64,000 bases of DNA, taken from Roseinatronobacter domitianus. GTDB lineage: Bacteria > Pseudomonadota > Alphaproteobacteria > Rhodobacterales > Rhodobacteraceae. The notes beneath the pieces were generated by a model. That model saw only the letters and a program-made list of their open reading frames with translations, had not been told where the DNA came from and ran no database searches. A program made the translations under genes and the position numbers. The stretch covers positions 62,001 to 126,000 of the forward strand of contig NZ_JALZWP010000010.1 in the NCBI RefSeq assembly GCF_023336755.1, written 5' to 3'. Below are positions 44,339 to 53,283 of the stretch, in pieces. Positions within the stretch are counted from its first letter, which is position 1. Each line of letters begins with the position of its first letter.

Positions 44339-46053
44339 TGCGCTGGCTGGGCCTGCTTGGTTCACTTCTAATGCCGGTTGCAGCTTGGGCCGAGGGGTAT
44401 CTTTCGCCGCGCGACGCCGGCGCGCCACGCTGGCTGGGCATGAACCTGACAGAACTGCGCGATTACCAGCCGCAGCGCCCCTTTATCAATGTAGCGCATA
44501 ATGCACGGCCCTGGATCGCGCATCGCGCGGGCCAGTGGGGCGGGTTCGAATATGCCGATCTGCGCCGCTTGGGCGCGGTGGATGCGCAAGGCTGGCCGCG
44601 CCGCCTGCCCAATGGGGCCACCGCCTTCTCCAGCCTGATGCTGGTCGACCTGGCAGAGGATGCGGGCGGCGTGGCGGGCAATTACCGGGTTACATGGTCC
44701 GGACAGGCCGATGTTACGATTACCGGTCGCGTGGGCGGCACACGGCGGCTTGGCCCGAATGAAATCTGGTTCAGTTTTTCGCCCGGCCCCGGCCTTGTGG
44801 AATTGCAGGTTTCAGACATCGACCCGGACAATCCGATCCGCGATATCGCTGTTGTGCATCAGCGCCATGTCACCGCGCATGAGGCGGGCGACATGTTCAA
44901 TCCCGACTGGCTGGCACGGGTCGAGGGGATGGCGCTGTTTCGCTTCATGGAATGGATGAACACCAATTACACCACATGGGCCGAGTGGGACGAACGCACC
45001 CTGCCCGGTGCCTATACCTATACCACAGGCGCGGGTGTCCCGCTGGAGGTGATGATCCGGCTGGCCAACGAGACCGCGACAGACCCGTGGTTCACCATTC
45101 CACATCTGGCCAGCGACGACATGATCGCGCGCATGGCAAGCCTGATCCACGAAGACCTGGACCCCGGCTTGCGCGCCTGGATCGAATTCTCGAACGAGAC
45201 ATGGAACTGGTCCTTCCCGCAAGCCACCCATGCCCGCGAGCAAGCGCAAGCGCGCTGGGGGGACGGCAATCGCTGGCAGGAATGGAACGCCATGCGTGCC
45301 GCACAGATGGTTCAAATCTTCGACCGCGTGTTTGAGGGGCAGCGCGACCGGCTGGTGCGGGTGCTGGCCACGCAAACCGGCTGGCATGGGCTGGAAGAGC
45401 AGTTGACCGCGCCAAGCTGGCAGGCCGAAAACCCCGCCAATCCCGCGCCGCCCAGATTGTTCGACGCCTATGCCATTACCGGCTATTTCAGCGGCCTGCT
45501 GGGCAATGACGAGAAAATCGAGATGACTCGTGGCTGGCTGCGTGACGCGCTTGCGCTGGCCGAGGAAGAAGGCCGCGCGCAAGGGCTGTCCGGTGACGAC
45601 CTGACGGCGTTTGCCCAGACCCGCGCGCATGACATGCTGCGCCCCCGCCTGATCGCAGAATTGCGCGATGGCAGCATCAGCGGCGACCCGCGCAACACGG
45701 TCACGTCCTTTCTGAACACCGACCTGCCCCATCATCGCGCGGTGGCCGATCGCTGGGGGCTGGAGCTTGTCGCCTATGAAGCTGGCACGCATCTGGTCGG
45801 GGTTGGCCCGCATATGCAGGACGAAGCGCTGAACGCGCTGTTCATCGACGTGAATTATTCCGAGGGGATGGGTGATCTGTATACCATGTTGCTGGATGGA
45901 TGGGTGCGCGGCGGTGGCGGGATGTTCGCGCATTTCACCGATATTCGCGCGCCGGGCCGCTGGGGCAGTTTCGGCGTGTTGCGGCACCTGACCGACCACA
46001 ATCCGCGCTGGGATGCGCTGGTCGGGTTCGACCCCAGACAGGTTGCGCCATGA
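44338..46053 (+). CDS. Exported clan GH-A-like glycoside hydrolase candidate
   Basis: A 571-residue secreted protein with signal peptide MRWLGLLGSLLMPVAAWA. Residues about 20-180 look beta-rich (FSFSPGPGLVELQVSDID). The rest looks like a TIM barrel: WIEFSNETWNWSF holds Asn286-Glu287, the Asn-Glu pair that ends strand 4 of clan GH-A enzymes, and ELVAYEAGTHL gives Glu481 as a candidate nucleophile. FDAYAITGYF and WVRGGGGMFAHFTD fit barrel strands. No exact family is recognised. Context suggests a role in trimming or turning over the polysaccharide made by this cluster. Overlaps both neighbours by one to four bases. Confidence 0.6.
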   Translation: MRWLGLLGSLLMPVAAWAEGYLSPRDAGAPRWLGMNLTELRDYQPQRPFINVAHNARPWIAHRAGQWGGFEYADLRRLGAVDAQGWPRRLPNGATAFSSLMLVDLAEDAGGVAGNYRVTWSGQADVTITGRVGGTRRLGPNEIWFSFSPGPGLVELQVSDIDPDNPIRDIAVVHQRHVTAHEAGDMFNPDWLARVEGMALFRFMEWMNTNYTTWAEWDERTLPGAYTYTTGAGVPLEVMIRLANETATDPWFTIPHLASDDMIARMASLIHEDLDPGLRAWIEFSNETWNWSFPQATHAREQAQARWGDGNRWQEWNAMRAAQMVQIFDRVFEGQRDRLVRVLATQTGWHGLEEQLTAPSWQAENPANPAPPRLFDAYAITGYFSGLLGNDEKIEMTRGWLRDALALAEEEGRAQGLSGDDLTAFAQTRAHDMLRPRLIAELRDGSISGDPRNTVTSFLNTDLPHHRAVADRWGLELVAYEAGTHLVGVGPHMQDEALNALFIDVNYSEGMGDLYTMLLDGWVRGGGGMFAHFTDIRAPGRWGSFGVLRHLTDHNPRWDALVGFDPRQVAP

Positions 46054-46883
46054 GTATTGTCATTTCCGTCATCATCCCCGCCAATAACGAGGGCGCGTAT
46101 ATCGGCCAATGTCTGGCGGCATTGCTCGACAGCGACCCGGTGCCCGGTCATGCGCTGGAACTGGTCGTGGTGGCGAATGGCTGCACCGATGACACGGTCA
46201 AAGTCGCCCGGCGCTACCAGATGGCGACCTCTGAACGCGGCTGGACGCTGAAAGTGCTGGACCTTGCGGAAGGATCGAAGGTCAAGGCGCTGAACGCGGG
46301 CGATGTCGCGGCGATCGGCCGTTACCGCATCTACCTCGATGCCGATGTGCGGGTCAGTCGACCGCTTCTGGGGCAATTGGTGGCCGAGCTGGCCACCGAT
46401 GCGCCCCGCTACGCGACTGGCACGCCTTTGATTGAAAGGTCCGAAAGTCGGCTGACCCGCATCTATGCGCGATTCTGGCAAAACGTGCCGTTCAATCGCA
46501 GCCAAGCGCCGGGATTCGGGCTGTTCGCGGTCAATGCCGCCGGGCGCGCACGCTGGGCCAAGTTTCCCGATATTATCGCCGATGACACATTCGTGCGCCT
46601 GCAATTCGCCCCATCAGAGCGGAGTCAGATCGCGGCCTGCTATACTTGGCCGATGGTCGAGGGATTGGGGCGGCTTGTGCGCGTGCGCCGACGTCAGGAC
46701 AAAGGCACGCGCGAGATCGCCAAACGCTTCCCGGACCTGTTGCAGAACGAGGACAAGGCCCGCCCGGACATTCTTGCGCTTGCAAAGGCAGACCCTTGGG
46801 GATTTGCGGTTTACGGCATCGTTATCCTGTTGGTGCGCATGGGCCAGCCCTTTTCGGGCAAGGAATGGTCACGCGGCCGCTGA
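46050..46883 (+). CDS. Family 2 glycosyltransferase
   Basis: A 277-residue GT-A transferase. [18 protein letters not shown] is the nucleotide-sugar strand, [12 protein letters not shown] the next, and YLDADVRVS the DxD motif; [11 protein letters not shown] supplies the later acidic pair. A single hydrophobic stretch near the C-terminus ([15 protein letters not shown]) may attach it to the membrane. ATG 46050 overlaps the previous stop (ATGA). Last gene of the four-gene polysaccharide cluster; its 3' end overlaps the convergent trpF by 15 bases. Confidence 0.87.
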   Translation: MSIVISVIIPANNEGAYIGQCLAALLDSDPVPGHALELVVVANGCTDDTVKVARRYQMATSERGWTLKVLDLAEGSKVKALNAGDVAAIGRYRIYLDADVRVSRPLLGQLVAELATDAPRYATGTPLIERSESRLTRIYARFWQNVPFNRSQAPGFGLFAVNAAGRARWAKFPDIIADDTFVRLQFAPSERSQIAACYTWPMVEGLGRLVRVRRRQDKGTREIAKRFPDLLQNEDKARPDILALAKADPWGFAVYGIVILLVRMGQPFSGKEWSRGR

Positions 46884-47522
46884 GCCACGCGCCGCCTGCA
46901 CAAAAGCCTTCATTCGGGCCGCATCCTTGACCCCCGGCGCGGCCTCTACCCCAGAGGAGACATCCACCTGTTGCGCGCCGGTCAGGCGGATCGCGTCTGC
47001 CACATTGTCGGGCGTCAGGCCGCCTGCCAGCATCCAAGGTCGCACCCAGTCGCGCCCGGCGATCAAGCGCCATTCAAAGGCCAATCCATTGCCGCCGGGC
47101 AGGTCAGCACCTGCGGCAGGCTTGGCGTCAACCAGAATCTGGTCCGCCACGGCTTCGTATGTTGCAAGTTTGGGCAGGTCTGCGGCGCTTGCAATCCCGA
47201 CCGCTTTCATCACCGGCAAACCGTGGCGCGCGCGCAAGGCTGCGACCCTGTCGGGCGGCTCTGCGCCGTGAAGCTGGATCATGTCGATGGGCACCTGCGC
47301 AAGGATCGCGTCCAGCGCGGCGTCATCCGGGTCAACAACAAGCGCAACCTTGGCCAACCCCACGGGCGCGACCAATGCCAACGCGCGGGCCGCGTCAAGC
47401 GACAGGTTACGCGGGGATTTGGGGAAAAACACAAACCCCGCATAGCTGGCTCCGGCCTGTGCGGCCGCCTCCAGATCCTCGGCAGAGGTCAGCCCACAGA
47501 ACTTGACGCGGGGCGCGGTCAT
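46869..47522 (-). CDS. trpF: Phosphoribosylanthranilate isomerase
   Basis: Tryptophan biosynthesis enzyme that isomerises N-(5-phosphoribosyl)anthranilate. The 217-residue TIM barrel has [15 protein letters not shown] with the catalytic Cys, [12 protein letters not shown], the catalytic Asp in LVDAKPA, and [14 protein letters not shown] plus [14 protein letters not shown] at the phosphate site. Length is normal. The trpF-lapA-ihfB order is conserved in Rhodobacterales. Confidence 0.95.
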   Translation of the reverse strand: MTAPRVKFCGLTSAEDLEAAAQAGASYAGFVFFPKSPRNLSLDAARALALVAPVGLAKVALVVDPDDAALDAILAQVPIDMIQLHGAEPPDRVAALRARHGLPVMKAVGIASAADLPKLATYEAVADQILVDAKPAAGADLPGGNGLAFEWRLIAGRDWVRPWMLAGGLTPDNVADAIRLTGAQQVDVSSGVEAAPGVKDAARMKAFVQAARGSAAA

Positions 47523-47528
47523 GCCGGG

Positions 47529-47885
47529 CTACTTCGCTTCCAGAACCGCCAGAACATCGTCCTTCTGGGCGACAGAGGGAGCGGCTTTTTCAAATTTTTC
47601 CAGATCGCTCTCGAGCGCGGCGACACGGCGGCGCAGGCGCGCGGCCTCTGCACGGTAACTGTGTTCGCGCAGCCATTCCCAGACCAGACCCAGCATAAGG
47701 CCCAGCCCGATCGCCAGCCCCAGCAAGATGAACAACGGCAGCCCAAAGCCAAAATTGAACCCGATCAGGTTGCCGATGGTTTCGGGAAATAATTGCACAG
47801 ACACGAAATCACGGTTCGCCAGCGCAATCGTTGCCAGAAGGATCGCCAGCACCGCCGACAGAGCGATTCGCAGATAGGCCATCAT
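47529..47885 (-). CDS. LapA domain-containing membrane protein
   Basis: A 118-residue inner-membrane protein with two membrane segments (about 5-24 and 47-68) and a C-terminal coiled coil (RAEAARLRRRVAALESDLEKFEKA), as in LapA/YciS-type proteins. In E. coli relatives act in lipopolysaccharide assembly control. Two ATGs (47885 and 47882) are adjacent; GGAGTG upstream fits either. It lies seven bases after ihfB and six before trpF in one operon. Confidence 0.82.
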   Translation of the reverse strand: MMAYLRIALSAVLAILLATIALANRDFVSVQLFPETIGNLIGFNFGFGLPLFILLGLAIGLGLMLGLVWEWLREHSYRAEAARLRRRVAALESDLEKFEKAAPSVAQKDDVLAVLEAK

Positions 47886-47892
47886 GATAGGG

Positions 47893-48180
47893 TCACTCCT
47901 CGATACCGTTGAGCCGGTCGCGCAGCAGCTTGCCGGTCTTGAAAAATGGAACAGCCTTTTCGGCCACCTCGACACTTTCGCCGGTGCGCGGATTGCGCCC
48001 GACACGGGCATCGCGCTTCTTGACGGAAAATGCCCCAAAGCCGCGCAGCTCCACCCGCTCACCGCGCGCAAGCGCCTCGGTGATCTCATCAAAGATGGTG
48101 GCAACTATACGTTCGACATCACGCTGAAACAGGTGTGGGTTTTCTTCCGCAATTTTCTGGATCAGTTCCGACCGGATCAT
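47893..48180 (-). CDS. ihfB: Integration host factor subunit beta
   Basis: Small DNA-bending protein (95 residues) that pairs with IHF-alpha. The start at ATG 48180 ([17 protein letters not shown]) is the family start; the frame upstream to 48222 has no family sequence. The DNA-binding arm carries [27 protein letters not shown], with the Pro that kinks DNA. The C-terminal helix [16 protein letters not shown] is as expected. Confidence 0.95.
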   Translation of the reverse strand: MIRSELIQKIAEENPHLFQRDVERIVATIFDEITEALARGERVELRGFGAFSVKKRDARVGRNPRTGESVEVAEKAVPFFKTGKLLRDRLNGIEE

Positions 48181-48239
48181 CCAAGTTACCCCCGCAAGCC
48201 GCGCTTTGTAGCGCTGTTCCAATGTCTATAGCCAAAACC

Positions 48240-48277
48240 GGGCCGCAACACCATAGAAACTAACGAAACTGCGGCCC
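48240..48277. terminator. Hairpin between the TRAP permease and ihfB genes
   Basis: Perfect 8-bp stem GGGCCGCA (48240-48247) with TGCGGCCC (48270-48277), 22-base loop. It lies just past the stop of the leftward TRAP permease gene and before ihfB, so may terminate the TRAP transcript. No T run is present. Confidence 0.45.
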
Positions 48278-48298
48278 AGACTGGTAAAATCCCGCCAA

Positions 48299-50938
48299 CT
48301 AGAAGGCTGGCTGGGTTTGGCGGCGGCGTTGCAGCAAGATGACAAGGCCCAACAATAGCAGGGCCGGGATGAAGAAAATCTGCTGCGGCAAGCGGTCGGC
48401 TTCGACCGAAACCGTCACAAGCTGCACCGGACGTTCGGCGTAAAAGTCGAAATCACCCAATCGGTCCTGATAGGGTGTGCCGAACATCGGCTCATCCATC
48501 GCAACTGCGTCTTCGGACGGCATAAGGAACAGGCCCGTGCTGGTCAGGCGCTGCGCCGGGGGGGTGTCATCGACGATCACGCGCAAGGTTGTCGAGCGTA
48601 ATTCGCCGGTGTTGAAATCCGGTCCCTCGATGAACAGACGCAATTCTTCACCCGGTTGGGCATTTTCCAGAACGTCCTCGAACTGGGTGCCGGGCCGGTC
48701 TTCAAACGGGGGTTGGATGCGGTCCAGCCAGAAGTTGGGCACAAACAGCGTGAACGCCACCAGCAGCAGCGCCGCCGATTCCCATAGTCTGGACCGGGCA
48801 AGGAAATAGCCCTGCGTGGCGGCGGCAAACAGCAGCATGGCAAAGGTGGCAATCACGAAGATGAACACCGCCTGCAAGATGCCCGCGGTGGTGCCAAGGT
48901 CCACACCATATAGAATAAGCGTCGGGTTGTAGATGAACAGAAACGGCAGCGCGAGCGTGCGCAGGCTGTAGAAAAACGCGGTAAAGCCGGTCTTGATCGG
49001 GTCGCCCCCCGACACGGCGGCCGCGGCAAAACTGGCCAGCCCTACCGGAGGTGTGACATCGGCCATCAGCCCGAAATAGAACACGAACAAATGCGCCGCG
49101 ATCAAGGGCACGATCAGCCCTTCACTGGCACCCAGCGTGACAACGACCGACGCCATCAGCGACGACACCACGATGTAATTCGCCGTGGTTGGCAGACCAA
49201 GCCCCAACACAAGCGAGAAGAACCCCACCAGCACAAGCATCAGGAACAGGTTGCCCATGGACAAAAGCTCTACCAGCCCCGCCAATTCGGTGCCGATGGG
49301 CGTGCGCGTGACCGTGGCCACGATAATGCCCGCCGCCCCTGTGGCCACGGCAATGCCGATCATGTTGCGCGCACCCGTCACCATACCATCGATCAGGTCG
49401 GTCACACCGGCGCGGATATGGCGCATCATATCACCCTCGCCGCGCAACAGCGCCTTGATGGGCCGCTGTGTCAGCATGATGAACACCATCATCAGCACAG
49501 CGAAATAAGCCGATTTTGATGGCGACTGCCGTTCCACCATCAGGAACCAGACCAGCACCACGATGGGCAGAAGGTAATGCAGACCCGTCGGGAAAACCTC
49601 GTTCATCTTGGGCAGCTTGACGACCTCGGAATTGGGATCATCCATTTCCAGATCATCGCGGCGGCTGGCGACCCACAGGCACGCAAAATAGAGTGCCGCC
49701 AACGCGGCAAGAATGATCGGGGCCGACAGCGCGGGCGCCGCCGCCCGTAACCCGTTCACACCCAGTATAACGCCATAAAACACAGCGCCCGCGCCAACAA
49801 AGCCAATGGCCACCTTGCCCAGCATGACCAGCAGCGAGCCACCCTGCCCCAAGGCCGGGATGCCGTTGCGCAGCGCTTCCAGATGGACGATGTAGATCAG
49901 CGCGATATAGGAAATGATTGCCGGGATGAAGGCGTGCTTAATGACCTCCAGATAAGAAATCCCAACGAATTCGACCATAAGAAAGGCCGCAGCCCCCATC
50001 ACCGGCGGCATGATCTGGCCATTGACCGAGGATGACACCTCGACTGCGCCGGCCTTTTCACTGGTAAAGCCCACACGCTTCATCAGCGGTATGGTGAATG
50101 TGCCGGTCGTGACCACATTGGCGATGGACGAGCCCGAAATAAGCCCCGTCGCGCCAGAGCCGACAACCGCCGCTTTCGCAGGGCCGCCGCGCAGATGCCC
50201 CAACCCGGCAAAGGCAAGCTGAATGAAGTAATTGCCCGCGCCCGCCTTGTCCAAAAGCGCGCCGAACAACACGAACAAGAACACGAACGCCGTGGACACA
50301 CCCAAGGGAATGCCGAACACACCTTCGGTGGACAGCCATTGCGTGTTGATGATGGCATCAAAAGACCGGCCCTCATGCGCGATCAGGTCGGGGATCAGCC
50401 AACCCGTGCCGAAATAACTATAGGCCAGAAAGATGCTGCCGACGATGGTCAGCGCAGGGCCAAGCGCGCGGCGCGAAGCTTCCAGCATCAGCACAAGGCC
50501 GACCACACCCACCCAAATCTGGCCTTGGGTTGGCAGACCGGCCCGCGCCGTGTCCGAAATCTCACGCGAGAACCACAAAACGTAAAACGCGCAGCCCCCG
50601 GCCACGATCGCCAGTATCCAATCGAAGATCGGAATGTGCTTGCGCGGCGATTTCTTGAAGGCCGGATAGGCCAGAAAGGCCAGAAACAGCGCAAAGGCCA
50701 AATGCATGGGCCGGGTCTGGTCCGACCCGATCACCCGCGCGCCGGGGATGTATTGCGCGAACTGAAATTGCAGATCGGCAATCCAGACCTGAAACATGGA
50801 CCACAGAAAGGCCACGCTCGCAATCAGCAGCGCCACCTTGCGGTTTACCGGCTCGCGCCCGCCCGAATCGGTGCTGGCGACAAGGTCTTGCAACTCCTCG
50901 TCGCTAAAACGGCGACCGTTTTCAGGCGCTTGCGTCAT
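48299..50938 (-). CDS. TRAP transporter fused 4TM/12TM permease (TAXI type)
   Basis: An 879-residue inner-membrane protein fusing the small (DctQ) and large (DctM) TRAP permease subunits, driven by an ion gradient. The N-terminal part has the 4TM domain (about 30-190). The DctM part follows with GAGNYFIQLAFAGLGHLRGGPAKAAVVGSGATGLISGSSIANV and later VLGLGLPTTANYIV. The C-terminal ~180 residues form a DUF3394-type extension (FEDRPGTQFEDVLENAQPGEEL...) ending in one more membrane helix. Such fused proteins pair with TAXI binding proteins, and that gene lies just upstream. Substrate unknown. Confidence 0.93.
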   Translation of the reverse strand: MTQAPENGRRFSDEELQDLVASTDSGGREPVNRKVALLIASVAFLWSMFQVWIADLQFQFAQYIPGARVIGSDQTRPMHLAFALFLAFLAYPAFKKSPRKHIPIFDWILAIVAGGCAFYVLWFSREISDTARAGLPTQGQIWVGVVGLVLMLEASRRALGPALTIVGSIFLAYSYFGTGWLIPDLIAHEGRSFDAIINTQWLSTEGVFGIPLGVSTAFVFLFVLFGALLDKAGAGNYFIQLAFAGLGHLRGGPAKAAVVGSGATGLISGSSIANVVTTGTFTIPLMKRVGFTSEKAGAVEVSSSVNGQIMPPVMGAAAFLMVEFVGISYLEVIKHAFIPAIISYIALIYIVHLEALRNGIPALGQGGSLLVMLGKVAIGFVGAGAVFYGVILGVNGLRAAAPALSAPIILAALAALYFACLWVASRRDDLEMDDPNSEVVKLPKMNEVFPTGLHYLLPIVVLVWFLMVERQSPSKSAYFAVLMMVFIMLTQRPIKALLRGEGDMMRHIRAGVTDLIDGMVTGARNMIGIAVATGAAGIIVATVTRTPIGTELAGLVELLSMGNLFLMLVLVGFFSLVLGLGLPTTANYIVVSSLMASVVVTLGASEGLIVPLIAAHLFVFYFGLMADVTPPVGLASFAAAAVSGGDPIKTGFTAFFYSLRTLALPFLFIYNPTLILYGVDLGTTAGILQAVFIFVIATFAMLLFAAATQGYFLARSRLWESAALLLVAFTLFVPNFWLDRIQPPFEDRPGTQFEDVLENAQPGEELRLFIEGPDFNTGELRSTTLRVIVDDTPPAQRLTSTGLFLMPSEDAVAMDEPMFGTPYQDRLGDFDFYAERPVQLVTVSVEADRLPQQIFFIPALLLLGLVILLQRRRQTQPAF

Positions 50939-51005
50939 GGTCCATCCCCCAAATTTTGGTTGAATTCACGGCGTTTGCGCGACACAGCGCGGTCAAAACG
51001 CAAGT

Positions 51006-51033
51006 AATGGCCCCCACGCTTTTGGAGGCCATT
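51006..51033 (-). promoter_or_regulatory. Intercistronic hairpin between TAXI and TRAP permease genes
   Basis: AATGGCC (51006-51012) pairs with GGCCATT (51027-51033), extendable inward by CCxxxxGG pairs. It sits in the 118-base gap after the binding-protein stop. A stem-loop here commonly stabilises or partly terminates transcripts so that more binding protein than permease is made; that role is inference. Confidence 0.55.
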
Positions 51034-51056
51034 ATTATCTAACGGCCGTGGGCCGA

Positions 51057-52025
51057 TCAGTCCATCAGGCCCGCTTCGCGGTAGTAGCGTGCCGCGCCGT
51101 CATGGATCGGGGCAGAATTGCCGTCCGTGACCATGGTCTGCGCATCCAGAATATCGAGCGCCGGGTGCAGCGCCTTGAACTGGTCCAGGTTCTCGAAGAT
51201 CGCCTTGACCACCTCATAAGCCACATCGTCCGACACAGCGGTCGAGGACACGAAGGTCGCGCCCACACCGAAGGTGGTCACGTCCTCGGCGTTGCCGCGA
51301 TACATGCCGCCGGGGATGGTCGCCATGCGGTAGTAAGAGTTTTCTTCGACCAGCCCGCGAATCGCGTCATTATCCACATTCACCAGCACGGTGTCGCATG
51401 ACGTGGTCGCTTCCTGAATGGCACCCGACGGGTGGCCAACGGTGTAGATGATCGCGTCCACATTGTTGTCGCACAGCGCCAGCGACTGCTCGGCGGGCGG
51501 CAATTCGGTGGCTTGGGCGAAGGTGTCGACGGTCCAGCCCATGGCTTCCATCACCACATCCATCGTGCCGCGCTGGCCGGAACCGGGGTTGCCGATATTC
51601 ACGCGCTTGCCCGCCAGATCGTCGAAATTGGTGATGCCCGCATCGGCGCGTGCGACCACGGTGAACGGCTCGGGGTGCAACGAGAAGACCGCGCGCAATT
51701 CCTCAAACGCACCGTTTTCTTCAAAGCGCGAGGTTCCATTGGCGGCATGGAACTGCCAGTCGGACTGCGCGACGCCGAATTCCAGCTCGCCCGAGCGGAT
51801 GGCGTTGATGTTGAAGATCGACCCGCCGGTCGATTCCACGCCGCAGCGGATGCCGTGTTCCGCGCGGTCACGATTGACCAAGCGGCAGATTGCGCCGCCC
51901 GCGGGGTAATACACGCCGGTCACGCCGCCGGTGCCGATAGAGATAAAGGTCTGGTCCTGCGCCACGGCTGCCCCGCCAAAAGCGGTGGCAAAGGCGAAAA
52001 CGCCAGCTGTCAGATGTTTGGTCAT
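51057..52025 (-). CDS. TAXI family TRAP transporter solute-binding protein
   Basis: A 322-residue periplasmic binding protein. The signal peptide is MTKHLTAGVFAFATAFGGAAVA; the mature start FISIGTGGVTGVYYPAGGAICRLVNR is diagnostic for TAXI proteins. Other family parts are KRVNIGNPGSGQRGTMDVVMEA and VDAIIYTVGHPSGAI. A strong GGAGGA lies before ATG 52025. It is the first gene of a two-gene operon with the fused permease. TAXI systems are reported to carry glutamate, 2-oxoglutarate or other organic acids; the substrate here is not known. Confidence 0.93.
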   Translation of the reverse strand: MTKHLTAGVFAFATAFGGAAVAQDQTFISIGTGGVTGVYYPAGGAICRLVNRDRAEHGIRCGVESTGGSIFNINAIRSGELEFGVAQSDWQFHAANGTSRFEENGAFEELRAVFSLHPEPFTVVARADAGITNFDDLAGKRVNIGNPGSGQRGTMDVVMEAMGWTVDTFAQATELPPAEQSLALCDNNVDAIIYTVGHPSGAIQEATTSCDTVLVNVDNDAIRGLVEENSYYRMATIPGGMYRGNAEDVTTFGVGATFVSSTAVSDDVAYEVVKAIFENLDQFKALHPALDILDAQTMVTDGNSAPIHDGAARYYREAGLMD

Positions 52026-52365
52026 TTAGATCCTCCAGGTTGAGTGTGCCGCCACTGAGCGGGCGGCTTCAAGGCGCGCGGATCGGCGGATTTCCCCTGC
52101 GACCATGCGCCTTATCCCCCAAATGGACGACGCCACGTCCCGAGAGTCAAGCATTGCGGCCTAAAAAACAGGCAGTTTACCTTGGGTCAGCCCGGTTCGA
52201 CGCATCTGCCCGTTTGCGCGCCAGAGCGCCAGCGCCGCCGCGGGCGGTGGCACTGCTATGCGACGACCTAGGCACTTTATTGAAGCCAAACCCCTCCACA
52301 GAAAATCAGCGCGCTGACGGACATCAAAGCGCCGCCGCGTGGGGTGGGGGGGGCAGCAGTTCCCT
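52026..52365. other. Intergenic stretch upstream of the TAXI gene
   Basis: No gene is supported. The first ~100 bases should hold the TAXI promoter. Base composition falls towards the AT-rich gene to the right. A G-rich run (GGGGTGGGGGGGG) is at about 52341-52353 beside the end of that gene. Confidence 0.4.
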
Positions 52366-53223
52366 TTATCGTGGCGATTTCTTACCGCTAGGCTTCTTAG
52401 ACACACTGCCTTTAAACCACGTCGAGTACCGCTTCCTTCTGATAGAAAATTTCTCGCATATTTTGGTATCAAGATCGATAGCTGTCCGAACACATACATC
52501 GGTCAAATAAATTAATTCATCAAAATTTAGATGTGTTCTCTTGCCTTCGATAAAACTGAATTTTGGATGCTTCTTCACCCTTCCCAAAAATATTCTATTG
52601 ACAAAACCTCGATTATGAACTTGGATATTTCTTACTTCTAAAAAAATCTTTAGAGCCTCACGATCACTCTCAACGGGAAATAGGTCCACTCCCATCGAAT
52701 CCTTAATAAAATTTTCAACCTTAGACATACCACCATATGAGAGTGAATTAATTTTTCGATCAATTAAGTAGTCAATCAACTCCTTCTTGTTCTTAAAGTC
52801 AAAAATATCTTCTACCCTAACAGATTCTCCTGACTTCACAATCTCTGGCTTCGCTTTCATTGCGCTCTGTATAGCTGCCGAAACAAACCAAAGAAAAGAG
52901 TCGACAGTGTTGATTGTAAGATTCTTCGAGTTAAGATACTTAAATTCATGAAGTTTTTTAACTGCACGTTCTGGATTATCTATCCTCGCTTGATGTTTCT
53001 GCTTCTCATCTTCACTCTCCGCGCCTAAAATAAGTGCTTTACTAGCTTCTAAAGCTACCTCGTCAGCACTATGCGCCAAATGAAGAGTAAAATAAAATAG
53101 ATCAACCATCTTGTGATAATCAACTAGAAAATCATAGAGTGCTCTGCTAGCGAGCGTGTTATTATTTGGGAAAAAGAAGCCCAATTTCTCTGCCTTAGAT
53201 TGGTCCAAAATTCTCAACTCCAT
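52366..53223 (-). CDS. AT-rich orphan gene with HEPN ribonuclease motif
   Basis: A 285-residue, mainly helical, soluble protein. EVRNIQVHNRGFVNR holds Arg198-Asn199-x3-His203, the RN-x3-H active-site signature of HEPN domains, in the HEPN-typical setting (R)RN-x-x-VHN-x-G-x-V-N. HEPN proteins are often RNases in toxin, abortive-infection or other anti-phage systems. The C-terminal tail is very basic (KGSVSKKPSGKKSPR). The gene is strikingly AT-rich in codon use compared with every neighbour, so it was probably acquired. It lies alone between a TRAP operon and an amidohydrolase, with no visible partner antitoxin, integrase or tRNA. No good ribosome-binding site is seen. Confidence 0.75.
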   Translation of the reverse strand: MELRILDQSKAEKLGFFFPNNNTLASRALYDFLVDYHKMVDLFYFTLHLAHSADEVALEASKALILGAESEDEKQKHQARIDNPERAVKKLHEFKYLNSKNLTINTVDSFLWFVSAAIQSAMKAKPEIVKSGESVRVEDIFDFKNKKELIDYLIDRKINSLSYGGMSKVENFIKDSMGVDLFPVESDREALKIFLEVRNIQVHNRGFVNRIFLGRVKKHPKFSFIEGKRTHLNFDELIYLTDVCVRTAIDLDTKICEKFSIRRKRYSTWFKGSVSKKPSGKKSPR

Positions 53224-53283
53224 TAAATTTTTATAAGGATACTTTATATCACAAGCGCTAATCTTGGCTAATTGAATAGACGA

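Noticed and set aside
44812-45999. 395-codon minus-strand frame opposite the GH-A-like gene
   Set aside because: Long only because of high GC; composition is unlike a protein and the plus strand has a signal peptide and coupled neighbours.
52161-52499. 112-codon minus-strand ORF between the TAXI gene and the HEPN gene
   Set aside because: Its first third lies out of frame in the HEPN gene and the rest is Arg-rich without pattern.
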